A DNA stretch of 64,000 nucleotides from Streptomyces spectabilis (GCF_008704795.1 NZ_CP023690.1:2862501-2926500), one strand, 5' to 3'; positions 43,060 through 52,897 are shown, numbered from the stretch's first letter. Program-made: numbers and translations. The notes: generated by a model from the letters alone, not told the origin.

Positions 43060-43461
43060 ATGCAGCCGACCGCCACGGTGTTGATCTACAGCGATGACGC
43101 GAGCACGCGCGAACAGGTCCGCCTCGCGGCCGGGCGCAGGCCCGCAAGTGACGTCCCCGAGGTCCGCTTCGTCGAATGCGCGACGCTGCCCGCGGTCCTC
43201 AAGGAGCTCGACCACGGCGGCATCGACGTGTGCGTGCTCGACGGCGAGGCCGCACCCGCGGGCGGCATGGGCGTCTGCCGCCAGATCAAGGACGAGGTCT
43301 TCCAGGCCCCGCCGGTGCTGCTGCTCATGGGGCGCCCGCAGGACGCCTGGCTGGCCACCTGGAGCCGCGCCGAGGCGGCGGTGACCCTGCCGGTCGACCC
43401 GGTGGAGTTCGCCGCCGCCCTGGCCTCTCTGCTGCGTTCCCGGGCCGCTCTGAGCGCCTAG
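43060..43461 (+). CDS. Degenerate stand-alone receiver-domain protein
   Basis: A 133-residue CheY-like protein with no output domain. The acidic pair is Asp12-Asp13 (YSDDAS) and the phospho-acceptor position is Asp61 (VCVLDGEAAP). The usual Thr/Ser and the invariant Lys before a cis-Pro are not seen; in their place are LLLMGRP and VTLPVDP. It may act without phosphorylation. The ATG at 43060 follows GGAGGAACC. It is divergent from ctaE in the middle of the respiratory genes. Confidence 0.8.
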   Translation: MQPTATVLIYSDDASTREQVRLAAGRRPASDVPEVRFVECATLPAVLKELDHGGIDVCVLDGEAAPAGGMGVCRQIKDEVFQAPPVLLLMGRPQDAWLATWSRAEAAVTLPVDPVEFAAALASLLRSRAALSA

Positions 43462-43487
43462 GAGCCGCGCCCCCGCCCTGCGTGCCC

Positions 43488-44738
43488 CTAGGCCGACTGG
43501 GGGCGCAGGCGGGTCGCCTCCACCGCCGCGCGGCCCGCCTTGGTGTCCGCCAGGAGGGCGCTGCCCTTGCGCCAGGTCTTCCAGGGGACGTTCCAGTCGC
43601 CGTAGCCGTTGCCGAAGTGGTCCATGTCGGCGCCGTAGCTGTTGACGACCTCGACGATGTCACCCTGACGGACCGTCTCGTAGAACCAGGCGGCGTTGCC
43701 CGTGCTCATGCCGGTGCAGCCGTGGCTGGTGTTGGCGTAGCCCTGGGAGCCCACCGACCAGGGGGCGGCGTGCACATATTCGCCGCTGTCCGTCACCCTC
43801 GTCGCGTAATAGACCATTTTGTCGTAGAAGTCCGAGGCGCCGATGCTGGCGCTGGTCATCCGTACGACGTACTCCTTGCCGAGCACCACCTTGATGCCGT
43901 TGCGCGTGGAGTAGCCGGGCTTGCCGGTGGTCACCGGGATGGAGTTGATCTCCTCGCCGTTGCGGTAGACCGTCATCCAGTGGGAGCCGGCGTCCGTGAC
44001 GGCCACGACCTTGTCGCCGGTGGTGAGCTTCAGGGGCTTGGACTCGGCGCCCCACAGCTTGTCGGTGACCTTCACGCCCTCCAGGTTGCTGTGCGCCTGG
44101 ATGGTGGCGTGGGTGGGCCAGAACTCCTTGGGGCGGTAGTGCAGCGTCCTGCTGTCCACCCAGTGCCAGGAGCCCTCCGTCGCGGGCTGCGAGCGGACCT
44201 TGAGCGCCCGCTCGACGACGGCCCTGGCCGCCTTGGCCTTGACGGGGGCGCTGAGCTTCGCGGTGACCGGCTGGCCGACGCCGTACTTGCCCGCCTCCGG
44301 GCCGAAGGTGACCTTCAGCTGCCGCTTCTTGGCGGCCGCGGCGGTGTCGAAGGCCAGGACCTTGCGGCCGGGCGAGCCCTCGTCGTCCTCCGTGCTCACC
44401 CGGACGGTGTAGTGCGCGCCCGCCGCGAGGGGCACGGTGCTGTGCCAGCGGGCGCCGTCGGCGGAGAGTTCACCCGCCACGTAACGGCCCTGCTGGTCGG
44501 TGGCCGTGACATCCGTGATGCGCCCGTCCTCGCCCTGTGCGGTGACTTCGAGGGGCTTGTCCGGGTCGGCCTTCCCGCTGCTGCCCGCGGGGCCGTTGAA
44601 GGCGATCTGGCTCGCCGCGTCGTACGGCTTCGCCGAGAGCGGATGGCCGCCGGCCCCGCAGGCCGTGGTGACCGTGCCGACGGCGACCACAAGGAGGGTG
44701 CAGCTCAGTACCGTGCGGGTTCGCGGAGAGTGGCTCAT
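43488..44738 (-). CDS. L,D-transpeptidase lipoprotein with Ig-like domain
   Basis: A 416-residue protein like mycobacterial LdtMt2. The N-terminus is a lipoprotein signal ending VGTVTTACG. Residues about 50-250 form Ig-like domains (LKVTFGPEAGKYGVGQPV), and the C-terminal YkuD domain has the catalytic SHGCTGMS. It should form 3-3 cross-links in peptidoglycan outside the membrane. The ATG at 44738 may be leaderless (TACCGT stands upstream). The gene sits between the cta genes, but there is no sign of a functional link. Confidence 0.92.
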   Translation of the reverse strand: MSHSPRTRTVLSCTLLVVAVGTVTTACGAGGHPLSAKPYDAASQIAFNGPAGSSGKADPDKPLEVTAQGEDGRITDVTATDQQGRYVAGELSADGARWHSTVPLAAGAHYTVRVSTEDDEGSPGRKVLAFDTAAAAKKRQLKVTFGPEAGKYGVGQPVTAKLSAPVKAKAARAVVERALKVRSQPATEGSWHWVDSRTLHYRPKEFWPTHATIQAHSNLEGVKVTDKLWGAESKPLKLTTGDKVVAVTDAGSHWMTVYRNGEEINSIPVTTGKPGYSTRNGIKVVLGKEYVVRMTSASIGASDFYDKMVYYATRVTDSGEYVHAAPWSVGSQGYANTSHGCTGMSTGNAAWFYETVRQGDIVEVVNSYGADMDHFGNGYGDWNVPWKTWRKGSALLADTKAGRAAVEATRLRPQSA

Positions 44739-44833
44739 GACCACACGGTATGAAGGTTCGACACGCCGTGCGCGGTGAGTGACCCGTACGAGGGTTCACC
44801 CGGAAGGCGGACGCGGGAGGGCGGCGGGAAAGG

Positions 44834-44875
44834 CCAGGGGCCCGGACGCTCCTGACGGAGTGTCCGGGCCCCTGG
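44834..44875 (-). terminator. Terminator after the ctaCDF operon
   Basis: CCAGGGGCCCGGAC and GTCCGGGCCCCTGG form a perfect 14-bp stem with an inner CTCC/GGAG pairing, 17 bases after the ctaF stop. Confidence 0.88.
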
Positions 44876-44892
44876 GGCGCGACGGGAGATCC

Positions 44893-45291
44893 CTACTGGT
44901 TCTGGTTCTCGCCGCGGTAGTACTCGAAGACCCAGCCCCACAGGCCGATCAGGATGATCGGGGCCGAGAAGTACAGCAGCCACCAGCCGAAGACGACGCC
45001 CATGAAGGCGAGCGCGCCACCGACGGCCAGGGACAGCGGCTGCCAGCTGTGCGGGCTGAAGAAGCCCACCTCGCCGGCCTCGTCCGCGACGTCCGCTTCC
45101 TTGTTGTCCTGTGCGGCGGCGTCGACTCGCCGGGCCGTGAAGGCCAGGTAGTAGCCGATCATGATGCACAGGCCGAAGGCCAGGAAGAGCGCGGTGGTAC
45201 CGGCGGGCTCCTTCGACCACCAGCCATAGACGATCGCCATGGCCAGTACGAAGACGCTCAGCCAGATGAACATCTTGCCCTGGATCTTCAC
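44893..45291 (-). CDS. ctaF: Actinobacterial cytochrome c oxidase subunit IV
   Basis: A 132-residue membrane protein of the actinobacterial aa3 oxidase. It has four helices: [38 protein letters not shown], then [19 protein letters not shown] and [18 protein letters not shown]. The central loop with FFSPHSWQP is characteristic. The GTG start overlaps the ctaD stop (GTGA). Last gene of ctaCDF. Confidence 0.93.
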   Translation of the reverse strand: MKIQGKMFIWLSVFVLAMAIVYGWWSKEPAGTTALFLAFGLCIMIGYYLAFTARRVDAAAQDNKEADVADEAGEVGFFSPHSWQPLSLAVGGALAFMGVVFGWWLLYFSAPIILIGLWGWVFEYYRGENQNQ

Positions 45292-47024
45292 TTGCCGGCC
45301 TCCTTGTTGCCAGCGAGCGCCTTCTCGCCGTGACCGGCGTTCTCGAGCTGGTCGAGTGCGGCGATCTCCGGGTGGTGCAGGTCGAACGCCGGGGATTCGC
45401 TACGGATGCGCGGCAGCGTGAGGAAGTTGTGCCGCGGCGGCGGGCAGGACGTCGCCCACTCGAGCGAGCGGCCGTAGCCCCACGGGTCGTCGACCTCGAC
45501 CTTCTTGCCGTACTTGGCGGTCTTCCAGACGTTGTAGAAGAACGGCAGGATCGACAGGCCGAGCAGGAACGAGGCGATCGTCGAGATCGTGTTCAGGGCG
45601 GTGAAGCCGTCGGCGTCCAGGTAGTCCGCATAGCGGCGCGGCATGCCCTCGGCACCCAGCCAGTGCTGGACGAGGAACGTGCCGTGGAAGCCGATGAAGA
45701 GCGTCCAGAAGGTGATCTTGCCGAGCCGCTCGTCGAGCATCTTGCCGGTGAACTTCGGCCACCAGAAGTGGAAGCCGGAGAACATCGCGAACACCACGGT
45801 GCCGAAGATGACGTAGTGGAAGTGCGCGACCACGAAGTACGAGTCGGAGACGTGGAAGTCCATCGGCGGCGAGGCCAGGATGACGCCGGTCAGACCACCG
45901 AAGGTGAAGGTGATCAGGAAGCCGACGGCCCACAGCATCGGGGTCTCGAAACTCAAGGACCCCTTCCACATCGTTCCGATCCAGTTGAAGAACTTCACGC
46001 CGGTTGGCACGGCGATGAGGAACGTCATGAAGGAGAAGAACGGGAGCAGTACGCCACCGGTGACGTACATGTGGTGCGCCCACACCGTCACGGACAGACC
46101 GGCGATCGCGATGGTCGCGCCGACCAGACCCATGTAGCCGAACATCGGCTTGCGCGAGAAGACCGGAATGACCTCGGAAATGATTCCGAAGAATGGCAGG
46201 GCGATGATGTACACCTCTGGATGGCCGAAGAACCAGAAGAGGTGTTGCCAGAGCAAGGCTCCGCCATTGGCCGGATCAAAGATCTGGGCACCGAACTTGC
46301 GGTCCGCCTCCAGGGCGAACAGCGCGGCCGCCAGGACCGGGAAGGCGAGCAGGACCAGAACACCGGTCAGGAGCACGTTCCAGGTGAAGATCGGCATGCG
46401 GAACATCGTCATGCCGGGGGCGCGCATGCAGATGATCGTGGTGATGAAGTTGACCGAGCCGAGGATCGTGCCGAAGCCGGAGAAGGCCAGACCCATGATC
46501 CACATGTCGGCGCCGATGCCCGGGGAGCGGACCGCGTCCGACAGCGGGCTGTAGGCGAACCAGCCGAAGTCGGCCGCGCCGTTCGGCGTGAGGAAGCCGC
46601 CGACCGCGATGAGCGAGCCGAACAGGTACAGCCAGTAGGCGAACATGTTCAGCCGCGGGAAGGCGACGTCGGGTGCGCCGATCTGGAGCGGCATGATCCA
46701 GTTCGCGAAGCCCGCGAACAGCGGCGTCGCGAACATCAGCAGCATGATCGTGCCGTGCATCGTGAACGCCTGGTTGAACTGCTCGTTCGACATGATCTGC
46801 GTGCCGGGACGGGCGAGCTCGGCGCGCATGAAGAGCGCCATGACGCCGCCGATGCAGAAGAACGCGAACGACGTGACCAGATAGAGCGTGCCGATCGTCT
46901 TGTGGTCAGTGGTGGTCAACCACTTGATGACGACATTGCCCGGCTGCTTGCGCCGTACCGGCAGCTCATTCTCGTACGAGTCGTCTGCTGCCGCGGCACC
47001 CTGAGGTTCGTTGAGGATGCTCAC
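45288..47024 (-). CDS. ctaD: Cytochrome c oxidase subunit I
   Basis: A 578-residue catalytic subunit with 12 helices. Haem and copper ligands are seen in [11 protein letters not shown] (His), [10 protein letters not shown] (CuB His and cross-linked Tyr), VWAHHMYV (two CuB His) and [11 protein letters not shown] (haem a and a3 His). The GTG at 47024 overlaps the ctaC stop; the longer open frame upstream is a shadow of ctaC. It reduces oxygen and pumps protons. Confidence 0.97.
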   Translation of the reverse strand: MSILNEPQGAAAADDSYENELPVRRKQPGNVVIKWLTTTDHKTIGTLYLVTSFAFFCIGGVMALFMRAELARPGTQIMSNEQFNQAFTMHGTIMLLMFATPLFAGFANWIMPLQIGAPDVAFPRLNMFAYWLYLFGSLIAVGGFLTPNGAADFGWFAYSPLSDAVRSPGIGADMWIMGLAFSGFGTILGSVNFITTIICMRAPGMTMFRMPIFTWNVLLTGVLVLLAFPVLAAALFALEADRKFGAQIFDPANGGALLWQHLFWFFGHPEVYIIALPFFGIISEVIPVFSRKPMFGYMGLVGATIAIAGLSVTVWAHHMYVTGGVLLPFFSFMTFLIAVPTGVKFFNWIGTMWKGSLSFETPMLWAVGFLITFTFGGLTGVILASPPMDFHVSDSYFVVAHFHYVIFGTVVFAMFSGFHFWWPKFTGKMLDERLGKITFWTLFIGFHGTFLVQHWLGAEGMPRRYADYLDADGFTALNTISTIASFLLGLSILPFFYNVWKTAKYGKKVEVDDPWGYGRSLEWATSCPPPRHNFLTLPRIRSESPAFDLHHPEIAALDQLENAGHGEKALAGNKEAGK

Positions 47025-47983
47025 AGTTGGTTCGTCTCCCGGTTCTTCTCGCGGTCCGTCTGCTCGATGCCGGCCGGGATGTAACCGGTCTGGTTCTTCT
47101 TCGCGAGGTCTTCGAGGTGCTTCTTGTAGCGCTCGGGGGAGACGACCTTGACGTTGAAGAGCATCCGGGAGTGGTCGACGCCGCACAGCTCGGCGCACTT
47201 GCCCATGAAGGTGCCCTCCTTGTTGGGAGTCACCTCGAACGCGTTGGTGTGGCCCGGAATGACGTCCTGCTTCATGAGGAACGGCACCACCCAGAAGGAG
47301 TGGATGACGTCACGCGAAGTCAGGACGAAGCGGACCTTCTCGCCCTTGGGGAGCCAGAGGGTCGGACCGGGGTTGCCGTTCTGGGGGTTCCGCTCGCCCG
47401 GCGTACCGACCTCGTAGACACCGCCGGCGTTCGCCGGGAAGTCCTTGCGGAAGCGGTCCGGAATGGCGTCGAGGTCCTTGGACGTCTTGGCGTCGCCCTT
47501 GTCGGAGCCCGGAACGTCCTCGATGTAGTTGAAGCCCCAGCTCCACTGGTAGCCGACCACGTTGATGGTGTGGGCCGGCTTGTCGTCGAGCGCGAGGAGC
47601 TTGGACTCGTCACGGGCGGTGAAGTAGAACAGCACCGAGACGATGATGAGGGGGACGACCGTGTACAGCGCCTCGATGGGCATGTTGTAGCGGGTCTGCG
47701 GAGGTACCTCCACCTTGGTGCGACTGCGCCGGTGGAAGATGACGCTCCACAGGATCAGGCCCCAGACCAGCACGCCCGTGGCGAGCGCAGCCGCCCACGA
47801 GCCCTGCCAGAGGGAGAGGATCCGCGGAGCCTCCTCCGTGACCGGGGTCGGCATACCCAGGCGGGGAAAGTCCTTGTATGTGCAACCGGTGGCGGTTACC
47901 AGGACCAGGCCCGCAGTCAGTGCCTGCAGCAGCTTCCGCCGCATCGGGCGCCGCGGCGAGCGGTCGGAGCCGTTGGGACTCAC
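47021..47983 (-). CDS. ctaC: Cytochrome c oxidase subunit II
   Basis: A 320-residue subunit with a lipoprotein-like signal ([11 protein letters not shown]), two membrane helices and a periplasm-side cupredoxin domain. The CuA site is in [12 protein letters not shown] with an upstream His in VIHSFWV. The GTG at 47983 follows GGGAAGGCG; longer open frame to 48088 has no better start. First gene of ctaCDF; the promoter should lie in 47984-48235, which also serves the divergent desulfurase gene. Confidence 0.95.
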   Translation of the reverse strand: MSPNGSDRSPRRPMRRKLLQALTAGLVLVTATGCTYKDFPRLGMPTPVTEEAPRILSLWQGSWAAALATGVLVWGLILWSVIFHRRSRTKVEVPPQTRYNMPIEALYTVVPLIIVSVLFYFTARDESKLLALDDKPAHTINVVGYQWSWGFNYIEDVPGSDKGDAKTSKDLDAIPDRFRKDFPANAGGVYEVGTPGERNPQNGNPGPTLWLPKGEKVRFVLTSRDVIHSFWVVPFLMKQDVIPGHTNAFEVTPNKEGTFMGKCAELCGVDHSRMLFNVKVVSPERYKKHLEDLAKKNQTGYIPAGIEQTDREKNRETNQL

Positions 47984-48235
47984 GTAGCGCCTTCCCGAGA
48001 GTCTCGCCCGCGCTGTTCGGCTGCGGCCTTCTCGCTGGTCGGTCGCCGCCCTGCGTCGGGCAGGGGTTTGGATGTTTATGCGGACCAAACCCTACTGGAC
48101 GCTATTTGGGGTCGCGCGGGGAGGGTGCCTAACGCGCCGCGGGTCACTCCGAAGGGGGGCGGTTGCCCCTCCGGGGCCGCGTTCTGACGGGGCCTCGGGA
48201 CACCGTCGCCCGAGCGGAGGTCTTAGCGTTGCCGC

Positions 48236-49618
48236 GTGTCCTACTTCGACGCGGCCTCGTCCGCTCCCCTCCATCCCGTCGCCCGCCAGGGCCTGCAGGC
48301 CGCGCTGGACGAGGGGTGGGCGGATCCCTCCCGGTTGTACCGGGAAGGACGGCGCGCGCGGCTCCTGCTTGACGCGGCGCGGGAGGCGGCGGCCGAGGCC
48401 GTGGGGTGCCGCCCGGACGAGCTGGTGTTCACCACGTCCGGGACGCGGGCGCTGTACGACGGCGTCGCGGGTGCCCTCGCCGGGCGGCGCCGGGCGGGGC
48501 GGCATCTGGTGGTGTCCGCGGTGGAGCACTCCGCCGTACTCCATTCGGCCGCGGCACACGAGCGGGCGGGCGGCACGGTGACCGAGGTGGGCGTGGACCG
48601 GGGCGGGGCGGTGGACGTCCCGGCGTACGCGGCCGCGCTCCGGGACGACACCGCGCTCGCCTGTCTGCAGTCCGCCAACCACGAGGTCGGCACCCGTCAG
48701 CCGGTGGCCGAGGTCGCGGCGGCGTGCCGGGCCGCCGGGGTGCCGCTGCTCGTGGACGCGGCACAGTCACTGGCGTGGGGCCCGGTGGCGGGCGACTGGT
48801 CGCTCCTCGCGGCGAGCGCCCACAAATGGGGCGGCCCGGCCGGCGTCGGATTCCTCGTGGTCCGCAAAGGCGTGCGGTTCGCGCCCCAAGGACCGGTCGA
48901 CGAGCGGGAGTCGGGCCGGGCGGCCGGGTTCGAGAACATCCCGGCGATCGTGGCGGCGGCCGCGGCGCTGCGGGCCGTACGGGCCGAGGCGGCGGCCGAG
49001 GAGGTCCGGCTGCGGGAGCTGACCGAGCGGATCCGGGCCCGGGTGCCCGCGCTCGTGCCGGACGTGCAGGTCGTCGGCGACCCCGTGCGGCGCCTTCCGC
49101 ACCTGGTCACCTTCTCCTGTCTCTACGTCGACGGGGAGTCGCTCCTGCACGAGCTGGACCTGGCCGGGTTCTCCGTCTCCTCCGGCTCCTCCTGCACCAG
49201 CAGCACGCTGACCCCGAGCCATGTCCTCAAGGCGATGGGGGTGCTCAGCGAGGGCAACGTCCGGGTGTCGCTCCCCCTCGGCACGGCCGACGCGGACGTC
49301 GAGCGCTTCCTGGAGGTGCTGCCGGACGCTGTCGCCCGGGTCCGCGCGAAGCTGGGCGCGCCGCCGTCCGCCGCCGCGGCGGACGGGGCGCTCGACGAGC
49401 TCACGGTCGACGCCCTGGGCGAGCGGTGCCCGCACCCCGTCATCGAGCTGGCGAAGGCGCTGCCGCGGGTGCGGGTCGGGGGGACGGTGACCGTGCTTGC
49501 GGATGACGAGGTGGCCGCGGTGGACATTCCCGCGTGGTGCTGGACGCAGGGGCAGGAGTACGTGGGCGCCGAGCCGCGGGGGCTCGGCACGGCCTACGTG
49601 GTCCGCCGCCGCGCCTGA
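48236..49618 (+). CDS. Cysteine desulfurase-TusA fusion
   Basis: A 460-residue fusion. Residues about 1-375 are an IscS/NifS-type desulfurase with PLP Lys in SAHKWGGPAG, His in SAVEHSAVLHS and loop Cys in SSGSSCTSSTL. Residues about 388-460 are a TusA domain with the sulfur-carrying Cys in LGERCPHPVIELAK. Sulfur could pass from donor to carrier within one chain. The GTG start is probably leaderless, with TAGCGT about seven bases upstream. Fe-S protein ErpA and NadA lie 4 kb away. Acceptor (tRNA, Moco or Fe-S) is unknown. Confidence 0.92.
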   Translation: MSYFDAASSAPLHPVARQGLQAALDEGWADPSRLYREGRRARLLLDAAREAAAEAVGCRPDELVFTTSGTRALYDGVAGALAGRRRAGRHLVVSAVEHSAVLHSAAAHERAGGTVTEVGVDRGGAVDVPAYAAALRDDTALACLQSANHEVGTRQPVAEVAAACRAAGVPLLVDAAQSLAWGPVAGDWSLLAASAHKWGGPAGVGFLVVRKGVRFAPQGPVDERESGRAAGFENIPAIVAAAAALRAVRAEAAAEEVRLRELTERIRARVPALVPDVQVVGDPVRRLPHLVTFSCLYVDGESLLHELDLAGFSVSSGSSCTSSTLTPSHVLKAMGVLSEGNVRVSLPLGTADADVERFLEVLPDAVARVRAKLGAPPSAAAADGALDELTVDALGERCPHPVIELAKALPRVRVGGTVTVLADDEVAAVDIPAWCWTQGQEYVGAEPRGLGTAYVVRRRA

Positions 49619-49646
49619 GGCTCTCCCCCCACCCGCCCGCCCTCCC

Positions 49647-49692
49647 ATCGGCGCTCCGCGCCTCGTCCTCAAACGCCGGACGGGCTGGATGG
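49647..49692. repeat. Half copy of the 46-bp intergenic repeat
   Basis: These 46 bases are identical to 21058-21103, but the matching inverted arm found there is absent. It lies between the converging ends of the desulfurase-TusA and adenosine kinase genes. Confidence 0.85.
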
Positions 49693-49729
49693 CCTCGGCC
49701 GGGCCGGAACGGGTGGGCAGATGGGAGAA

Positions 49730-49751
49730 CCCCGCCGCAGCGGCGGCGGGG
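49730..49751. terminator. Hairpin between convergent genes
   Basis: CCCCGCCGC-AGCG-GCGGCGGGG is a 9-bp stem located 14 bases past the adenosine kinase stop. It probably replaces the missing arm of the neighbouring repeat as terminator. Confidence 0.7.
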
Positions 49752-49764
49752 CACACCCCGGGGG

Positions 49765-50739
49765 TCAGGACAGGTGGGCTCGGACCTCGGTGGCGGCGGC
49801 TTCGCCGTAGGCCACGGCGAAGCGGTCCATGAACTGGCTGCGCCGCAGCTCGTACTCCTGCGTGCCGGTCGTCTCGATGACCAGCGTCGCGAGCATGCAG
49901 CCCACCTGCGCCGCCCGCTCGTGCGACACGCCCCAGATGAGCCCGGAGAGGAACCCGGCGCGGAAGGCGTCGCCCACGCCCGTGGGCTCGACCTTGGCCT
50001 CCTCCTGCGGCACGCCGACCTCGATCGGGTCCTGCCCGGCGGTCTCGATGCGGACGCCCTTCGCACCGAGGGTGGTCACGCGGTGGCCGACCTTGCCCAG
50101 GATCTCCGCGTCGGACCAGCCGGTCTTGGACTCGATGAGCCCCTTCTCGTACTCGTTGGAGAAGAGGTACGTCGCGCCGTCCATGAGGGTGCGGATCTCG
50201 TCGCCGTTCATGCGGGCGATCTGCTGGGAGAAGTCCGCGGCGAAGGGGATGCCCCGGCTGCGGCACTCCTCGGTGTGGCGCAGCATCGCCTCGGGGTCGT
50301 CGGCGCCGATCAGGACGAGGTCGAGGCCGCCCACGCGGTCGGCGACGGTCTTGAGCTCGATGAGACGGGCCTCGCTCATGGCGCCGGTGTAGAAGGAGCC
50401 GATCTGGTTGTGGTCGGCGTCCGTGGTGCAGACGAAGCGGGCGGTGTGCAGCGTCTCGGAGATGCGCACCGACTCGGTGTCCACGTTGTGCCGGTCGAGC
50501 CAGGCGCGGTACTCGTCGAAGTCGGGGCCCGCGGCACCGACCAGGACGGGCCGGGTGCCGAGCTGGCCCATGCCGAAGCAGATGTTGGCACCGACGCCAC
50601 CGCGGCGGACATCGAGGGCGTCGACGAGGAACGAGAGGGAGACCGTGTGCAGTTGGTCGGCGACCAGTTGGTCGGCGAAGCGGCCGGGAAAGGTCATCAG
50701 GTGGTCGGTGGCGATGGAGCCGGTGACTGCGATACGCAC
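49765..50739 (-). CDS. adoK: Adenosine kinase (PfkB family)
   Basis: A 324-residue PfkB-family sugar/nucleoside kinase, the same length as M. tuberculosis AdoK, which it resembles closely (IAVTGSIATDHLM, GAMSEARLIEL, HTEECRSRGIPFAAD, EYEKGLIESKTGWS). The anion hole and catalytic base are in PTGVGDAFRAGF. It converts adenosine to AMP in purine salvage. The GTG at 50739 follows AGGAG; the open frame to 50790 is non-coding leader. AdoK also lies near ctaC and erpA in mycobacteria. Confidence 0.92.
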   Translation of the reverse strand: MRIAVTGSIATDHLMTFPGRFADQLVADQLHTVSLSFLVDALDVRRGGVGANICFGMGQLGTRPVLVGAAGPDFDEYRAWLDRHNVDTESVRISETLHTARFVCTTDADHNQIGSFYTGAMSEARLIELKTVADRVGGLDLVLIGADDPEAMLRHTEECRSRGIPFAADFSQQIARMNGDEIRTLMDGATYLFSNEYEKGLIESKTGWSDAEILGKVGHRVTTLGAKGVRIETAGQDPIEVGVPQEEAKVEPTGVGDAFRAGFLSGLIWGVSHERAAQVGCMLATLVIETTGTQEYELRRSQFMDRFAVAYGEAAATEVRAHLS

Positions 50740-50918
50740 GGCTGGAAGCTCCTGCGGCGTGTAGCGGCGGCGTACCGCCCTCGTGGTCAAGGCGGTGACG
50801 GACGTCGCGTGGGCGGTTGACGGTTAACGCTATCCGGTCGGGCCCGAAACGATGAACGGCTGAAAATACCCGATAGTAGGTCTTTCTCCTTGCGCCCAGC
50901 GGTGCATACGGTTCCGGT

Positions 50919-51137
50919 ATGACCCTCTTTCCGCAGGACAGCGCGGCGCGGCAGGCTTCCGAACAGGGAGTCGAGACCTGGGAGACATTGCGTGGTGCTT
51001 GCACGCGCATGGTCCCGCACTGGGCGGTGCCCTCGGTCCCCGCGGGCACGCCGGTGCCGCCGTCCCGGATCCACGGCGTCACGGTCCCGGCGGCGTCCGC
51101 GCGCCTCCTCGACGGGATGTCCGAGTACGGGGACTGA
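50919..51137 (+). CDS. Small hypothetical protein
   Basis: A possible 72-residue protein with good GC bias at third positions in its second half. It has no signal peptide or known motif; ETWETLRGACTRMVPHW is the most structured-looking part. There is no Shine-Dalgarno; CATACGGT about ten bases upstream could be a -10 for a leaderless transcript. It is divergent from adoK. Support is only composition and position. Confidence 0.5.
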   Translation: MTLFPQDSAARQASEQGVETWETLRGACTRMVPHWAVPSVPAGTPVPPSRIHGVTVPAASARLLDGMSEYGD

Positions 51138-51293
51138 AACCGGCCGAGGGAACCAGTCGCTCCCCCACCGCGTCCCATCGCCGTCCCCCGTCGGGGGGAT
51201 GTCTTGTACGACGGGACGCCGCGGCGCGCGTGCACCGTGGCGGATCGCCGTGCAGGCTCATGAAGACGGCCCGGCACGCGAAGGAGCGATGCG

Positions 51294-52823
51294 GTGAGCA
51301 CCGATCAGGCACAGGACGGACGGCGGCGACGGCCCTCGCTGGTGGTCGCGTCGGTGGCGGCCGCGGTCCTGCTGGCGGGCGGCGGGGCCTACCTCGCCGT
51401 GGACCCGGCCGGCGAGGACGGCACTCCGGCGGGCGACGGCGGGACTCCCCCTCCGCTCGCCCTGGACGGGTACGCGGACGGATCGGGCGGACACTCCGAT
51501 TCCGGTACGGACCGTGCGGACCGTGCGGACGGCACGAACGGCGGAGGCTCCACCCCGCCGCCGGAGGGCATCGCCCCGGGCGAGCCCGACCCCTCCGGCG
51601 TGACCTACCGGGCCTCGGGCGAGCTGCCCGAAGGGCCCGACGCGGCCGCCGTGTACGAGCCGCGCGGCGAGGTCACCAAGGACCAGGTGGTCCGCCTCGC
51701 CAAGGCGCTCGGCCTGTCCGGCACGCCGACCACGCAGGGCGACTCCTGGCGGCTCGGCCCGGCCAACGACGGCTCGGGCGCCTCGCTCCAGGTGGCCCGC
51801 AAGGCCCCCGGCACCTGGTCGTTCACCCGGTCCGGGCCCGGCGGCGGCGACAACTGCCTGAAGGGCAAGCCCTGCCCGCCCCGGACGTCCCCGGAGCTGG
51901 ACGGCGGCACTCCGGTCGGCGAGCGGGCCGCGAAGGCCGCCGCCGCGCCCGTCCTGAAGGCCCTCGGCCAGGACGGCGCCAAGCTGGACGCGCGCCAGCT
52001 CATGGGTTCCGTACGGGTGGTCAACGCCGACCCCGAGGTGGACGGACTGCCGACGTACGGCTGGTCGACGGGCGTCCAGGTGGGCCCGGACGGCGAAGTG
52101 GTGGGCGGCAGCGGCCGGCTGAGCAAGCCGCACAAGGGCGCGAGGTACCCGGTGGTGAGCGCGGACGAGGCCCTCGCCCTGCTGAACGCGTCGGGCAAGG
52201 GCGGCGGCGTGGGCATCGGCGGCTGTGCGACCCCGGTGCCGCACAAGGGCGACGGGCCGAGCAGGCGCGACGAGGTGCGCTGCACGCCGACCGTGCCGCC
52301 GAAGCAGGAGCCGATCGCCGTGGAGGGCGCCGCCTTCGGCCTGGCCGCGCACTTCGTGGCCGGGCGGCAGACGCTCGTACCGTCGTGGCTGTTCGAGGTG
52401 CGGCCGCAGGGCGCGCGGGACGCCCACACGGTGTCGCACCCGGCGGTGGAGCCGGCGTATCTGAAGGCGCCCGGAGCGCCGGGTGACGCCGAGCCGAAGC
52501 CGAAGCCCGACAAGGGCGACACCTACACCAGCGACGTCAAGGTCGAGGGGTACAGCACGTCGGGCCGCACGCTGACGGTGCACTTCACGGGCGGGGTGTG
52601 CAGCACGTACGAGGCGTCGGCGCGCGAGAGCGGCGGACGGGTCAGCGTGCGGGTCACCGCGACCGAGGAGAGGGGCAAGGTGTGCATCGCGCTCGCGAAG
52701 TTCTACACACTGCCCGTGACCTTGGAGAAGCCGCTCGGTGACCGGAAGGTCGTCACGCCCGGCGGCACGGCGGTGCCGCGCGACAAGGGCGAGGTCAAGG
52801 CCGAGCCCGCGCCGCGGTCGTAG
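51294..52823 (+). CDS. Membrane-anchored extracytoplasmic protein of unknown function
   Basis: A 509-residue protein with one N-terminal helix (PSLVVASVAAAVLLAGGGAYLAV) after a basic start, then a Gly/Asp/Pro-rich linker (about 38-110) and a large extracytoplasmic region. Cys pairs occur in DNCLKGKPCP, GGCATPV with RCTP, and GVCSTY with KVCIAL, which may form disulfides. The GTG at 51294 follows AAGGAG. It is unlike anything I can name; it occurs in Streptomyces as a membrane protein. It ends at a strong bidirectional terminator. Confidence 0.82.
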   Translation: MSTDQAQDGRRRRPSLVVASVAAAVLLAGGGAYLAVDPAGEDGTPAGDGGTPPPLALDGYADGSGGHSDSGTDRADRADGTNGGGSTPPPEGIAPGEPDPSGVTYRASGELPEGPDAAAVYEPRGEVTKDQVVRLAKALGLSGTPTTQGDSWRLGPANDGSGASLQVARKAPGTWSFTRSGPGGGDNCLKGKPCPPRTSPELDGGTPVGERAAKAAAAPVLKALGQDGAKLDARQLMGSVRVVNADPEVDGLPTYGWSTGVQVGPDGEVVGGSGRLSKPHKGARYPVVSADEALALLNASGKGGGVGIGGCATPVPHKGDGPSRRDEVRCTPTVPPKQEPIAVEGAAFGLAAHFVAGRQTLVPSWLFEVRPQGARDAHTVSHPAVEPAYLKAPGAPGDAEPKPKPDKGDTYTSDVKVEGYSTSGRTLTVHFTGGVCSTYEASARESGGRVSVRVTATEERGKVCIALAKFYTLPVTLEKPLGDRKVVTPGGTAVPRDKGEVKAEPAPRS

Positions 52824-52840
52824 CCCGCGGCGCCCTGGAC

Positions 52841-52890
52841 GTACGAAGGCGGTGGCTCCCCCCGAGGAGGGGGAGCCACCGCCTTCGTAC
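52841..52890. terminator. Bidirectional terminator
   Basis: Perfect 22-bp stem (52841-52862, 52869-52890) with a 6-base loop between the convergent ends of the membrane protein and erpA genes. Confidence 0.92.
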
Positions 52891-52897
52891 GTACGGC

